Shown here: positions 28,076 through 35,368 of the stretch, piece by piece
Layout: every line of letters begins with the position of its first letter
How positions within the stretch are numbered: the stretch's first letter is position 1
Source: RGIG3135 sp964477115
Lineage (GTDB): Bacteria > Actinomycetota > Coriobacteriia > Coriobacteriales > Eggerthellaceae
NCBI GenBank assembly: GCA_964477115.1
Contig: CAYZCY010000005.1
Location: 1 to 57,632 of the forward strand
Direction of reading: 5' to 3'
Length of the DNA: 57,632 nt
The notes under the pieces: model-generated
What the model was told of the DNA's origin: nothing
Databases searched by the model: none
What the model saw: only the letters and a program-made list of their open reading frames with translations
Translations under genes and position numbers: made by a program

Positions 28076-29641
28076 ATGAATAGCGGAAAACTGCATGAAA
28101 ACTGGATCAAAATCTGCAATCAGGTCAAAAAGTACGAAGGAATAGACGCCTCTCAGATCAACGCCTTCTTTTCTCGCCTTCAACCCCAGGCTATGAGCGA
28201 GGGTTTTCTCATGCTCACCGCTGATAACGAGTTCATTAAAACCTGGATCGAAAGGCATTATCTCGACGATATTAAGAGAGCCTTGAGTGATCTCTACCAC
28301 GTCCCTTTCACCGTGATTCTCGAAGTTGATACCACCGCCAAACATGACGGAACCCCTACTGTGACCGAAGGCGCGCAAGCTTCCCCGCAAAACGCCGAAC
28401 CGGTGAGAGAATCTGCAAAACCCAATCCCTTCAGCACTGCGAGCGCTGTCTACCAGAAGGACTACAACGAAGCCTACGACACCTTCGACACTTCTTACGA
28501 CACCTACCGCGAATACAAGGATATGAGACCAAACCGCGCTAATTCCAGCGAGAACGGTTTCAGGGCCGCTGAGGGAAACTACGAAGGACCGGCTTCTACC
28601 TTAAAGTTCGAGAACTTCGTTATAGGCGACTCCAACCGCATGGCGTATTCGATGGCCGTTAACGTTGCCGAGATGCCCGGCAGCACCCCCCTCAATCCTC
28701 TGTTTATCTACGGAAAGAGCGGTTTGGGTAAAACCCATCTCATGCGTGCGATTCAGAACTATATTCACGAAACACAACCCTATCTGAAGACCATCTATGT
28801 CGACTCGGCCGAGCTCCTTTCTGATTACATGGATGCAGGCGCAGCTCATGACAAGGAAAAATCAAGTTACAAGAACTTTAAGAACAGATACGAAGAAGCC
28901 GACGTGCTGCTCATCGACGATATCCAGTACTTACAGGGTAAGAAGCAGACGCTCGACATCGTGTTCCAGATCTTCAACAAGCTCACCAACCAAGGTAAGC
29001 AGATAGTTCTCTCAGCCGACCGTGCGCCTAAGAACATCGACATCGACGAACGCTATCACTCCAGATTCAATCAAGGTGGAACCATTGATATTCAACCGCC
29101 GGAGATCGAAACAAAGCTTGGCATCGTCAAAAGCTTTATTAACGAATACCGCACAAACGAAGGCCTTGATCAATTCAACATCCCCGATGACATTCAGATG
29201 TACATCGCGGAAAACTCCAGCTCAAACATCCGGGAACTCAAAAGCGCCGTTACCAAGGTGATCTATCAGATGACCTTCTTCAGACAGTCCGATATCAGTA
29301 TCGCGGATGTAAGGGTTCTCCTTGAAAATCACTTTTCCGGCGGATCTTCAAAGAATCTCACCGTGGAAGACATCCAAAATGAGGTTGAAAATTTCTTCAA
29401 GGTGAAGCATAGCGACCTCATTGGCCCTAAGCGTGCAAGAAACATCGTCTATCCGAGACAAATCGCCATCTATCTGTGCAGACAGCTGCTCGATCTACCC
29501 TTCAACGACATCGGGAAGAAGTTCAACCGTGACCACAGCACAGCCATGCATTCCGTCACCACGGTAGAAGAAATGATGAGAGACAGCCGTGAAGTCCAGG
29601 AAGAAGTAGAGACCCTCAAGCAAATCATCAGAGACCTGTAG
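28076..29641 (+). CDS. dnaA: Chromosomal replication initiator DnaA
   Basis: The 521-residue product has domain I (1-85), a long acidic, Tyr-rich linker (about 86-172), the AAA+ domain with Walker A GKSGLGKT (213-220) and Walker B LLIDD (278-282), and domain IV with the DnaA signature NRDHSTAMHSV near the C-terminus. The start was set at ATG 28076 with GGGAG 8-10 nt upstream; a GTG at 28037 would add 13 residues without family similarity. The repeated YDTFDTSYDTYREY segment in the linker is unusual. Confidence 0.98.
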   Translation: MNSGKLHENWIKICNQVKKYEGIDASQINAFFSRLQPQAMSEGFLMLTADNEFIKTWIERHYLDDIKRALSDLYHVPFTVILEVDTTAKHDGTPTVTEGAQASPQNAEPVRESAKPNPFSTASAVYQKDYNEAYDTFDTSYDTYREYKDMRPNRANSSENGFRAAEGNYEGPASTLKFENFVIGDSNRMAYSMAVNVAEMPGSTPLNPLFIYGKSGLGKTHLMRAIQNYIHETQPYLKTIYVDSAELLSDYMDAGAAHDKEKSSYKNFKNRYEEADVLLIDDIQYLQGKKQTLDIVFQIFNKLTNQGKQIVLSADRAPKNIDIDERYHSRFNQGGTIDIQPPEIETKLGIVKSFINEYRTNEGLDQFNIPDDIQMYIAENSSSNIRELKSAVTKVIYQMTFFRQSDISIADVRVLLENHFSGGSSKNLTVEDIQNEVENFFKVKHSDLIGPKRARNIVYPRQIAIYLCRQLLDLPFNDIGKKFNRDHSTAMHSVTTVEEMMRDSREVQEEVETLKQIIRDL

Positions 29642-30031
29642 GACCATAGTTGAAGGATGACTCATCGATGTCTCACAAGATGTCGATAAGTCGCAGTTTA
29701 TGACTCATTGATAACCAAACCGATAATTGCGGTTAATTGAGGTTGCAATCAGTCAGTCATTCTTCCACAGCCCTAATTTGAGAATGATCAGGACTTCCGG
29801 AGCTTTTTCAACAAATCCACCGAGCTTATTAGTATTACAGGAAGATATTTATTATGGATTTAAAGAAAGAAGATAAGAGAGATCCTTGAATAAGGAAGAT
29901 GCTCTTCTCATGAGTGTCTATCTAAGCCTAATCTCCTATTTGCCCTGATAGATCAAAAAAAATGATTGACACTAATTTCTATGGTTTATATAATTTCAAA
30001 GTTACTCTTTGAATATGAAAGGGAAAGTGAT
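29642..30031. other. dnaA-rpmH intergenic region
   Basis: No gene is visible in the first 320 bp. A 13-bp near-repeat, ATGACTCATYGAT, occurs at 29657 and 29700. No DnaA box with fewer than two mismatches was found; TCTTCCACA (29762) is the closest. The last 70 bp hold the rpmH promoter and ribosome site. A second origin element here cannot be excluded. Confidence 0.45.
29966..29994 (+). promoter_or_regulatory. Consensus promoter of rpmH-rnpA
   Basis: TTGACA (29966-29971) and TATAAT (29989-29994) are both perfect and separated by 17 bp, 37 bp before the rpmH ATG. It is the best promoter in the window, as expected for a ribosomal protein/RNase P operon. Confidence 0.95.
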
Positions 30032-30166
30032 ATGAAACGCACTTATCAGCCGAACAATCGCAAGCGTGCGAAGTGCCATGGTTTCCGTGCTCGCATGTCC
30101 ACCAAGGGTGGCCGTGCTGTACTCGCTGCTCGTCGCGCAAAGGGTCGTAAGCGCCTCTGCGTTTAA
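30032..30166 (+). CDS. rpmH: Ribosomal protein L34
   Basis: The 44-residue basic protein MKRTYQPNNRKRAKCHGF...RMSTKGGRAVLAARRAKGRKRLCV matches L34 over its whole length. GGGAAAGTGAT precedes the ATG. An in-frame upstream extension to 29966 is only leader sequence. It is followed after 12 nt by rnpA. Confidence 0.97.
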   Translation: MKRTYQPNNRKRAKCHGFRARMSTKGGRAVLAARRAKGRKRLCV

Positions 30167-30178
30167 TGGAGCATCTAG

Positions 30179-30553
30179 TTGGATACTATTAAGTCCAGCT
30201 CGGAAATATCCAATCTCTTTGCTGTAGGAAGGCGTCTCAAGACGCCTTATCTTACGTTTATCGTAAGTGATGCAGCAAAGAAGAATGGAGCAGTAAGGGT
30301 TAAGCAGCACGACCTCGATGGTCGTGTTGCTTTTATTGCTGGAAAAAAACTAGGTAATGCTGTTTGGAGAAACAAAGCCAAACGCAGGATGAGGGCTCTC
30401 TGCCGGGATCTTGGTGGTCCTTGGGAGGGTTATGACGTTATATTTCTAGCAAAAATCACTCTTACTGACGCGAATTATAGTAAAGTGCTTAAGGCGTGTG
30501 ACAAAACGCTATCGAACAGCTATATCACCAAAAGAAGCTGTGATGGTGAGTAA
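30179..30553 (+). CDS. rnpA: RNase P protein component
   Basis: The 124-residue product has the family pattern IKSSSEISNLFAVGRRLKTPYLTFIV, GRVAFIAGKKLGNAVWRNKAKRRMRALCR, the latter being the RNR-type RNA-binding motif. It begins with TTG, 10 nt after GGAG; the starting residues leave little room for another choice. RnpA helps the catalytic RNA cleave tRNA leaders. The end overlaps yidD by 11 nt. Confidence 0.95.
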   Translation: MDTIKSSSEISNLFAVGRRLKTPYLTFIVSDAAKKNGAVRVKQHDLDGRVAFIAGKKLGNAVWRNKAKRRMRALCRDLGGPWEGYDVIFLAKITLTDANYSKVLKACDKTLSNSYITKRSCDGE

Positions 30554-30788
30554 GGTGAGAGAAAAAATCACCCGGATTCCTACCCAGGTGGCAATCTGGT
30601 TGATTACTTTTTACAGATATTGCATCTCTCCCTTATTCCCCTCGTGTTGCCGTTTTGTTCCGACGTGCTCCGAGTACGGACTTATCGCCTTTAGGCGATA
30701 CGGTTTTCGAAAGGGTTTCGTTTTAACGGCGAAGCGCCTTATGAAATGCCACCCAGGAGGACCTTACGGTTATGATCCTGTCCCTTAG
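30543..30788 (+). CDS. yidD: Membrane protein insertion efficiency factor YidD
   Basis: The 81-residue protein carries the complete signature FYRYCISPLFPSCCRFVPTCSEYGLIAFRRYGFRKGFVLTAKRLMKCHPGGPYGYDPVP split by known Cys positions. YidD assists YidC-dependent insertion. The ATG at 30543 overlaps the rnpA stop; a GTG a few codons on could also serve. Confidence 0.93.
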   Translation: MVSKVREKITRIPTQVAIWLITFYRYCISPLFPSCCRFVPTCSEYGLIAFRRYGFRKGFVLTAKRLMKCHPGGPYGYDPVP

Positions 30789-30829
30789 AATGGGCGGGGG
30801 TTCTCTTTGGAATATAGAAGGGAAAAGAC

Positions 30830-31612
30830 ATGTGGGAAGTTATTAAAGGCTGGATCTTCGATATTATCCAGTTCTTCTGCAACTTCTGTGGTGACTGGGG
30901 CTTGGCGATCATCATCGTTACGGTGATTTTCCGTCTGCTTATGGCTCCTATCATGCACAAGCAGGCTAAATCGAATCATCTCATGAAGAAGATTCAACCG
31001 AAGATCGCCAAGATCCAGGAAAAGTATGCTGACGACAAGAATCGTCAAGCTGAGGAAATGCAGAAGATCTACGCTGAGGCGAAGTACAACCCCCTCGCAG
31101 GTTGTATCCCTATGCTTCTTCAGATGCCTATCTTCATCGCTTTGTTCCAAACCCTCCGTGAAATGGGTACGCGTGTCAGCGATGCTTCTCAGCTCACGTT
31201 CTACGGAATTGTTCCTGACCTGGTCATGACTCCGGGTGAAGCCCTGAGTGTCGGCATCGGAACGTTTGTTCCCTACCTTATCCTCATGGCTGTGTTTGCC
31301 ATCTCCACCTTTGTCCCTATGATCATCAGCAATAAGAACAACTCCAACACCGATCAGAAGCGTCAGATGTACATGATGGCTATCGTGATGAGCCTCATGA
31401 TGCTCTGGATTTCCTGGAGCTCCCCCGCCGGCGTTCTTCTCTTCTGGGGTGTTTCTTCTCTTATTGGTATTGCTCAGAACCTTATTAGCACCAAGTGGTT
31501 TGAGCATGGGGATAAGAAGCTTGAAGCACAGAAGGAAGTTATTGAGGTTAAGCCTGTCGAGATCAACGTTACTCGTAAGGAAAAGAAGCCTCGTCCGAAG
31601 AAGAAGCGCTAA
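30830..31612 (+). CDS. yidC: Membrane protein insertase YidC/Oxa1 family, short form
   Basis: The 260-residue product is a Gram-positive-type YidC with five hydrophobic segments, the cytoplasmic hairpin (MHKQAKSNHLMKKIQPKIAKIQEKYADDKNRQAEEMQKIYAEAKYNPLAG, shown here only in description), the hydrophilic-groove Arg in IFRLLMAPIM and a Lys/Arg-rich tail (KKPRPKKKR). No lipoprotein signal is seen. GGGAAAAG precedes the ATG. A terminator follows, so it may end the rpmH-led transcript. Confidence 0.95.
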   Translation: MWEVIKGWIFDIIQFFCNFCGDWGLAIIIVTVIFRLLMAPIMHKQAKSNHLMKKIQPKIAKIQEKYADDKNRQAEEMQKIYAEAKYNPLAGCIPMLLQMPIFIALFQTLREMGTRVSDASQLTFYGIVPDLVMTPGEALSVGIGTFVPYLILMAVFAISTFVPMIISNKNNSNTDQKRQMYMMAIVMSLMMLWISWSSPAGVLLFWGVSSLIGIAQNLISTKWFEHGDKKLEAQKEVIEVKPVEINVTRKEKKPRPKKKR

Positions 31613-31634
31613 ATCACATTTTCTTACAGGCAGA

Positions 31635-31661
31635 GGGGTGTTTCCATGAAACACCCCTTTT
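31635..31661 (+). terminator. Terminator after yidC
   Basis: Perfect 10-bp stem GGGGTGTTTC with GAAACACCCC, a 3-nt loop and TTTTG. The stem base contains a GTTTC/GAAAC half reminiscent of parS arms, but it is not a parS site (no CACGTG core). Confidence 0.9.
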
Positions 31662-31705
31662 GTATACATGAGCATTTGCTCGAATAATCGTCTAAGGAGA
31701 TACCT

Positions 31706-32236
31706 ATGTCTGAAGAATTCATTGAAAATGAGACTATTGAGGAGCCTTCGTCTCAAGAGACCGAGATCACCGATGAGATGATGGATGCAATTGCTGATAC
31801 CGCAATCGCTGCACTTCAAGATATTCTGAAATACTTTAATGTCGGTGAAGTTACCATCGATGAGTATGAAGGTGAAGAAGGTGAGCTTATCCTTGATATC
31901 ACCGGTGATGATCTTGCCGTTCTTATCGGTCGACATGGAAAGACCCTTGATGCGTTGCAGTTCCTTGTTTCCGCTATTACTGTTCGTACTATTGGTTATC
32001 GTTATCCTGTTGTCATTGATGTTGAGGGTTATAAGAGCCGTCAGCGCCAGAAGCTCGAGTCTATCGCTCGCACTGCCGCAAGCCGTGCGGCTTCTCAGCT
32101 TCGCAATGTCAAACTACGTCCGATGACCCCTTATGAGCGTAGGATTGTTCATATCGCGCTTCGCGATGACCCTCGTGTTGACACCATCTCCGAAGGTGAG
32201 GGAACCGGTCGTCATGTAGTTGTGGTTCCTCAGTAA
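31706..32236 (+). CDS. jag: RNA-binding protein KhpB/Jag (KH and R3H domains)
   Basis: The 176-residue protein has an acidic start, a KH domain (about 40-100, with DLAVLIGRHGKTLDALQFL containing the GxxG loop as GRHG) and a C-terminal R3H domain (about 110-170, with RRIVHIALRDDP). It partners KhpA and affects cell elongation and division in Gram-positives. The N-terminal Jag_N domain present in some homologues is lacking. AAGGAG lies before the ATG, and a terminator follows it. Confidence 0.94.
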   Translation: MSEEFIENETIEEPSSQETEITDEMMDAIADTAIAALQDILKYFNVGEVTIDEYEGEEGELILDITGDDLAVLIGRHGKTLDALQFLVSAITVRTIGYRYPVVIDVEGYKSRQRQKLESIARTAASRAASQLRNVKLRPMTPYERRIVHIALRDDPRVDTISEGEGTGRHVVVVPQ

Positions 32237-32259
32237 GGATTGAACCATAATCTATTATA

Positions 32260-32286
32260 GGGGCGCTTCGGCGCCCCTTATTTTTT
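32260..32286 (+). terminator. Terminator after jag (UUCG tetraloop)
   Basis: GGGGCGC-TTCG-GCGCCCC followed by TTATTTTTT. It ends only 7 nt before the rsmG start, so rsmG needs its own promoter or read-through. Confidence 0.95.
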
Positions 32287-32292
32287 CACAGG

Positions 32293-33027
32293 GTGAGTTA
32301 TCATATAGAAACACTTAACTTACTAACTCAATTGAAGGTTTCACGTGAAACATTGGAGTTTCTAATGGATAAGCAGCAGATGATCGAAAGATATCTCGAT
32401 GAGATTCTCGTAGCAAATCAAACCACTAATCTCACGAGAATCACCTCAAGAGAGTCTGCCTTGGTTTTACATGTTGAAGATTCTCTTATAGGACTTCAAG
32501 AGATCCAAGAGGCACCCGAAGGCTTATATGGAGATTTGGGAACTGGTGGTGGTTTTCCTGGTGTTCCTATAGCGATCATGACCGGACGTGAAACTCTCCT
32601 CATCGATTCAGTTCAAAAAAAAGTCAGAATCTTGCAGGATATTGTTGATAAGTTGGGTATTTCTGAGAATATATCCACTTATGGTGGAAGAATTGAGGAT
32701 CTAGCTCTCGAAAAGCCGCAGTCCTTTTCTGTGTTATCTGCCCGCGCGCTGTCTCGTCTTGTCTCTCTGCTTGAACTTTCAGCTCCTTTGCTGAAAATAG
32801 GAGGTCGTCTCGTTTGTTATAAAGCGAAAATCGAGGAAGATGAGCTTCAGGAAGCACTTGATGTTCAAGAACTTGTTGGGATGAGATTAGTTAGCAGAAG
32901 ATTTGTTATATTGAGCGACGATTGTACTTATCGTGAGATTATTGTATTTGAGAAATACAAAAAACCTGGATTAAAGTTACCTCGCCGTGTTGGCATGGCT
33001 CAGCGGAATCCCTTAAAACCACGCTAG
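32293..33027 (+). CDS. rsmG: 16S rRNA (guanine-N7) methyltransferase RsmG
   Basis: RsmG methylates G527 of 16S rRNA. The 244-residue product has the N-terminal helical part (MIERYLDEILVANQTTNLTRIT) and the SAM-binding motif GDLGTGGGFPGVPIAI. GTG 32293 is preferred because residues before the next ATG (32365) fit the family helix, but no good Shine-Dalgarno is present, so ATG 32365 remains possible. A parS site lies inside the coding sequence (residues VSRET), and the stop codon lies in a 50-bp palindrome. It uses many A/T-ending codons, unlike the GC-rich flanks. Confidence 0.94.
   Translation: MSYHIETLNLLTQLKVSRETLEFLMDKQQMIERYLDEILVANQTTNLTRITSRESALVLHVEDSLIGLQEIQEAPEGLYGDLGTGGGFPGVPIAIMTGRETLLIDSVQKKVRILQDIVDKLGISENISTYGGRIEDLALEKPQSFSVLSARALSRLVSLLELSAPLLKIGGRLVCYKAKIEEDELQEALDVQELVGMRLVSRRFVILSDDCTYREIIVFEKYKKPGLKLPRRVGMAQRNPLKPR
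32337..32352. other. parS site 1, inside rsmG (15 of 16 bases)
   Basis: GGTTTCACGTGAAACA against consensus TGTTTCACGTGAAACA. It is read as codons for Val-Ser-Arg-Glu-Thr near the rsmG start. Confidence 0.9.
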
Positions 33028-33075
33028 ATAAGGAATGTCCTGTGTTTCACGTGAAACACAGGACATTCCTTATCT
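33026..33075. repeat. 50-bp perfect palindrome with parS at its centre
   Basis: The sequence from AGATAAGGAATGTCC on the left reads identically on the other strand from 33075, with no mismatch over 25 bp per arm. It overlaps the last two bases of the rsmG TAG. As RNA it would form a 25-bp (minus loop) hairpin that could act as a rsmG terminator on either strand, although the T run after it is short (TTT). Confidence 0.9.
33043..33058. other. parS site 2, perfect, centre of a 50-bp palindrome
   Basis: TGTTTCACGTGAAACA, 16 of 16 bases. It lies 15 nt after the rsmG stop codon. Confidence 0.97.
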
Positions 33076-33152
33076 TTAGGGTTATTCACCTTATAGAACT
33101 CTTGTTAAATATATTTCGATGTTTATAATTGGATCTGTCTTTCTGGGCCTAG

Positions 33153-33168
33153 TGTTTCACGTGAAACA
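33153..33168. other. parS site 3, perfect
   Basis: TGTTTCACGTGAAACA within a 20-bp palindrome (33151-33170), in the rsmG-parA spacer. Confidence 0.97.
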
Positions 33169-33205
33169 CTTTAGGTATCATGAAGCCTCTTCTATCTATC
33201 TTTGA

Positions 33206-33221
33206 TGTTTCACGTGAAACA
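33206..33221. other. parS site 4, perfect
   Basis: TGTTTCACGTGAAACA within a 22-bp palindrome (33203-33224), about 190 bp before the parA start. Confidence 0.97.
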
Positions 33222-33409
33222 TCATCCTCTATATTACAACTAAAGACAGTTGCTGTGTTGTGTTGTTGCGCCCATGATGAGCGTGGTATTCGTATTGAAA
33301 ACTTCGTTGTAGTTAGGTTTGAGAAGTGTTTAAGGAAACAGGAAGAAGAGAAGCATACGAGGTTATTGTTCGTGAAACTTCACCTCAAGCTTCACCAGTG
33401 GAGGATAGG

Positions 33410-34231
33410 ATGGATAACAGGGCGATGAAAAGTTACAGAGATAAGAAGCCGGTTACGCATGTAGTTGGGCAAACCAAGGTAATTGCCATCATTAATCAAA
33501 AAGGTGGTGTTGGTAAATCTACGACCGCTATCAATCTCGCTGCCGCTCTTGGTGAAATGAACAAGCAGGTTCTCCTTGTTGATCTTGATCCCCAGGGTAA
33601 TTCTTCCAGTGGTCTAGGTATTGAAAAAAACCGTATCGAAAACTGCATCTACGATGTTCTTCTAAATGATGTACCCATTGAGGAAGTGATTATTCCTGAT
33701 GTGTGTACAGGTTTGGATGTTGCTCCTGCTACTATCAACCTTGCCGGTGCCGAGGTTGAGCTTGTTTCCGAGATGGCACGTGAGAATCGTTTGAAAGACG
33801 CTGTTGGCTCCCTTAGAGGTAAATACGATTTTGTTTTAATTGACTGCCCACCCTCTCTTGGCCTTCTCACTGTTAATGCTCTTGTTGCTGCTGATAAACT
33901 CCTTATTCCCATTCAATGCGAGTTCTACGCCCTTGAAGGCGTGACAAAACTTCTTGATTCAATGAAACGTGTCAAATCTCGTCTTAATCCCACACTTGAT
34001 ATTTACGGTGTGCTTCTTACTATGTTTGACAACCGCACCCTGCTTTCTAAGCAAGTTGTAGACGAAGTTCGTGGTTATTTCGGTAAACTAGTCTTCAATA
34101 CAACGATCCCACGTACTGTTAAGCTTTCAGAGGCTCCAAGCTTTGGACAGCCTATTACTCAATACGATCCTCGCGGTAAGGGATCTATTGCTTATATCGA
34201 ATTAGCAAAGGAAGTGATTAGCCGTGGCTAA
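33410..34231 (+). CDS. parA: Chromosome-partitioning ATPase ParA (Soj)
   Basis: The 273-residue product has the deviant Walker A KGGVGKSTT with the signature Lys, Walker A' DLDPQGN and Walker B VLIDCPPSLG. It binds DNA as an ATP dimer and is driven by ParB-parS to separate origins. The start is ATG 33410, with GGAGGATAGG directly upstream; longer frames to 33326 carry no family similarity. Its end overlaps parB by 8 nt. Confidence 0.96.
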   Translation: MDNRAMKSYRDKKPVTHVVGQTKVIAIINQKGGVGKSTTAINLAAALGEMNKQVLLVDLDPQGNSSSGLGIEKNRIENCIYDVLLNDVPIEEVIIPDVCTGLDVAPATINLAGAEVELVSEMARENRLKDAVGSLRGKYDFVLIDCPPSLGLLTVNALVAADKLLIPIQCEFYALEGVTKLLDSMKRVKSRLNPTLDIYGVLLTMFDNRTLLSKQVVDEVRGYFGKLVFNTTIPRTVKLSEAPSFGQPITQYDPRGKGSIAYIELAKEVISRG

Positions 34232-35294
34232 AACTAACAAAAGTGGCCTTGGTCGTGGTTTGAATTCTCTTCTCGGTGGTTCTTTTGAGGAAGCCATCCC
34301 CGAAGAGACTCCTGTCAGAGAACGTGAAGAAGTACGTCCTGCAGCAAAGACTGTTGTACGCGAGCGTGTTGTCGTTGATCCCGGTGAGATCCCCGCTTAT
34401 GATCCTATCCTTGAACCGCGTCCCACTGCTAAGTCTGTTTCTCTTGAGAAACCGAAACCTGAGGTTAAGGGTGTGGTCGAAGAGAAGATTGACGCCGTCG
34501 TCGAGGAGGTTAATCTCAAAGCTGTTGATGAAGTTCCCATCATGCAGGTTGTTCCTAATCCTGATCAACCTCGTACAAATTTCAAGAAAGAGGAGATCGA
34601 GGAACTTGCCGCCTCTATTGAAAAAGATGGAGTCCTTCAACCTATTTTGGTACGCAAAGCCGGTAAGGATACTTATCAGATAATTGCTGGTGAGCGCAGA
34701 TGGCAGGCTTGCCGTCTTGCAGGTCTCGAGAAAGTACCCATTCGCATCAAAGAAGCTGATGACGGTAAAGCCCTCGAACTTGCCCTCATAGAGAACATTC
34801 AGCGTTCTGATCTCAATCCCATTGAAGAAGCCTACGGTTATAAGAGGCTTATGGAACGCAACGGAATGACTCAGGCGGAAGTTGCCCAAGCTATGTCTAA
34901 AGGTCGTTCAACCGTTGCGAACGCGCTACGTCTTCTTGAGTTACCTGAAGAAGCTCAGCAGCTTCTCTTTGAAGAGAAGATTACCGCAGGCCATGCTCGT
35001 GCAATTCTTTCCATTTCCGATCCTGAGGGAAGAAAGACTCTTACAAAGAAACTTGCATCCGAAAAGCTGAGCGTACGTGAAGCTGAATCGCTTGCACGTT
35101 TGCTTTCTGGTAAGAAATCAGAAGAGAGTACCCCGCGCCAGCCTATGCCGGCATCTTTCAAAAAGGCAGCTAAGGCTCTGAGGGAAACCCTGCAGACTAA
35201 CGTTAGGGTTAAATCCTCTAAAGGTAAGAATAGGATTGAGATCGAATTTAAGGACGAAGAAGATCTTCAGCGTCTAATTGAATCTCTGATATAG
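34224..35294 (+). CDS. parB: Chromosome-partitioning CTPase ParB (Spo0J)
   Basis: The 356-residue product has a long charged N-terminus (1-110), the ParB/Srx CTP-binding domain (NPDQPRTNFKKEEIEELAASI, AGERRWQACRLAG), the helix-turn-helix that reads parS (MTQAEVAQAMSKGRSTVANALRLL) and a C-terminal dimerisation domain. GTG start overlaps parA. The parS sites close by should be its targets. The N-terminal extension before the CTPase domain is much longer than in Bacillus subtilis Spo0J. Confidence 0.97.
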   Translation: MAKTNKSGLGRGLNSLLGGSFEEAIPEETPVREREEVRPAAKTVVRERVVVDPGEIPAYDPILEPRPTAKSVSLEKPKPEVKGVVEEKIDAVVEEVNLKAVDEVPIMQVVPNPDQPRTNFKKEEIEELAASIEKDGVLQPILVRKAGKDTYQIIAGERRWQACRLAGLEKVPIRIKEADDGKALELALIENIQRSDLNPIEEAYGYKRLMERNGMTQAEVAQAMSKGRSTVANALRLLELPEEAQQLLFEEKITAGHARAILSISDPEGRKTLTKKLASEKLSVREAESLARLLSGKKSEESTPRQPMPASFKKAAKALRETLQTNVRVKSSKGKNRIEIEFKDEEDLQRLIESLI

Positions 35295-35312
35295 GTATAT
35301 GTGACCTAATGT

Positions 35313-35345
35313 AAGAAGAGGCGGGCGATATGCTCGCCTCTTCTT
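35313..35345. terminator. Bidirectional terminator between parB and rlmN
   Basis: AAGAAGAGGCGGGC and GCTCGCCTCTTCTT pair over 14 bp with one G-T pair and a 5-nt loop. The A/T-rich outer stem gives U-rich ends for both strands, which suits convergent genes. Confidence 0.85.
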
Positions 35346-35368
35346 GTTATATCTTCATAAATAGTAGT

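Larger units (their letters stand above)
33028..33409 (+). other. rsmG-parA spacer with three parS sites
   Basis: It contains parS 2-4 and no credible gene; an 82-codon frame at 33180-33428 reads through parS 4 and looks random. A -10-like TATAAT (33124-33129) lies between parS 2 and 3 without a clear -35. GGAGG just before 33410 belongs to parA. Confidence 0.6.

Noticed and set aside
30785..31936. 383-codon minus-strand frame opposite yidC and jag
   Set aside because: Crosses two genes and a terminator; no similarity to any family.
33180..33428. 82-codon frame in the rsmG-parA spacer
   Set aside because: It reads through a parS site and into parA, without ribosome site or family.
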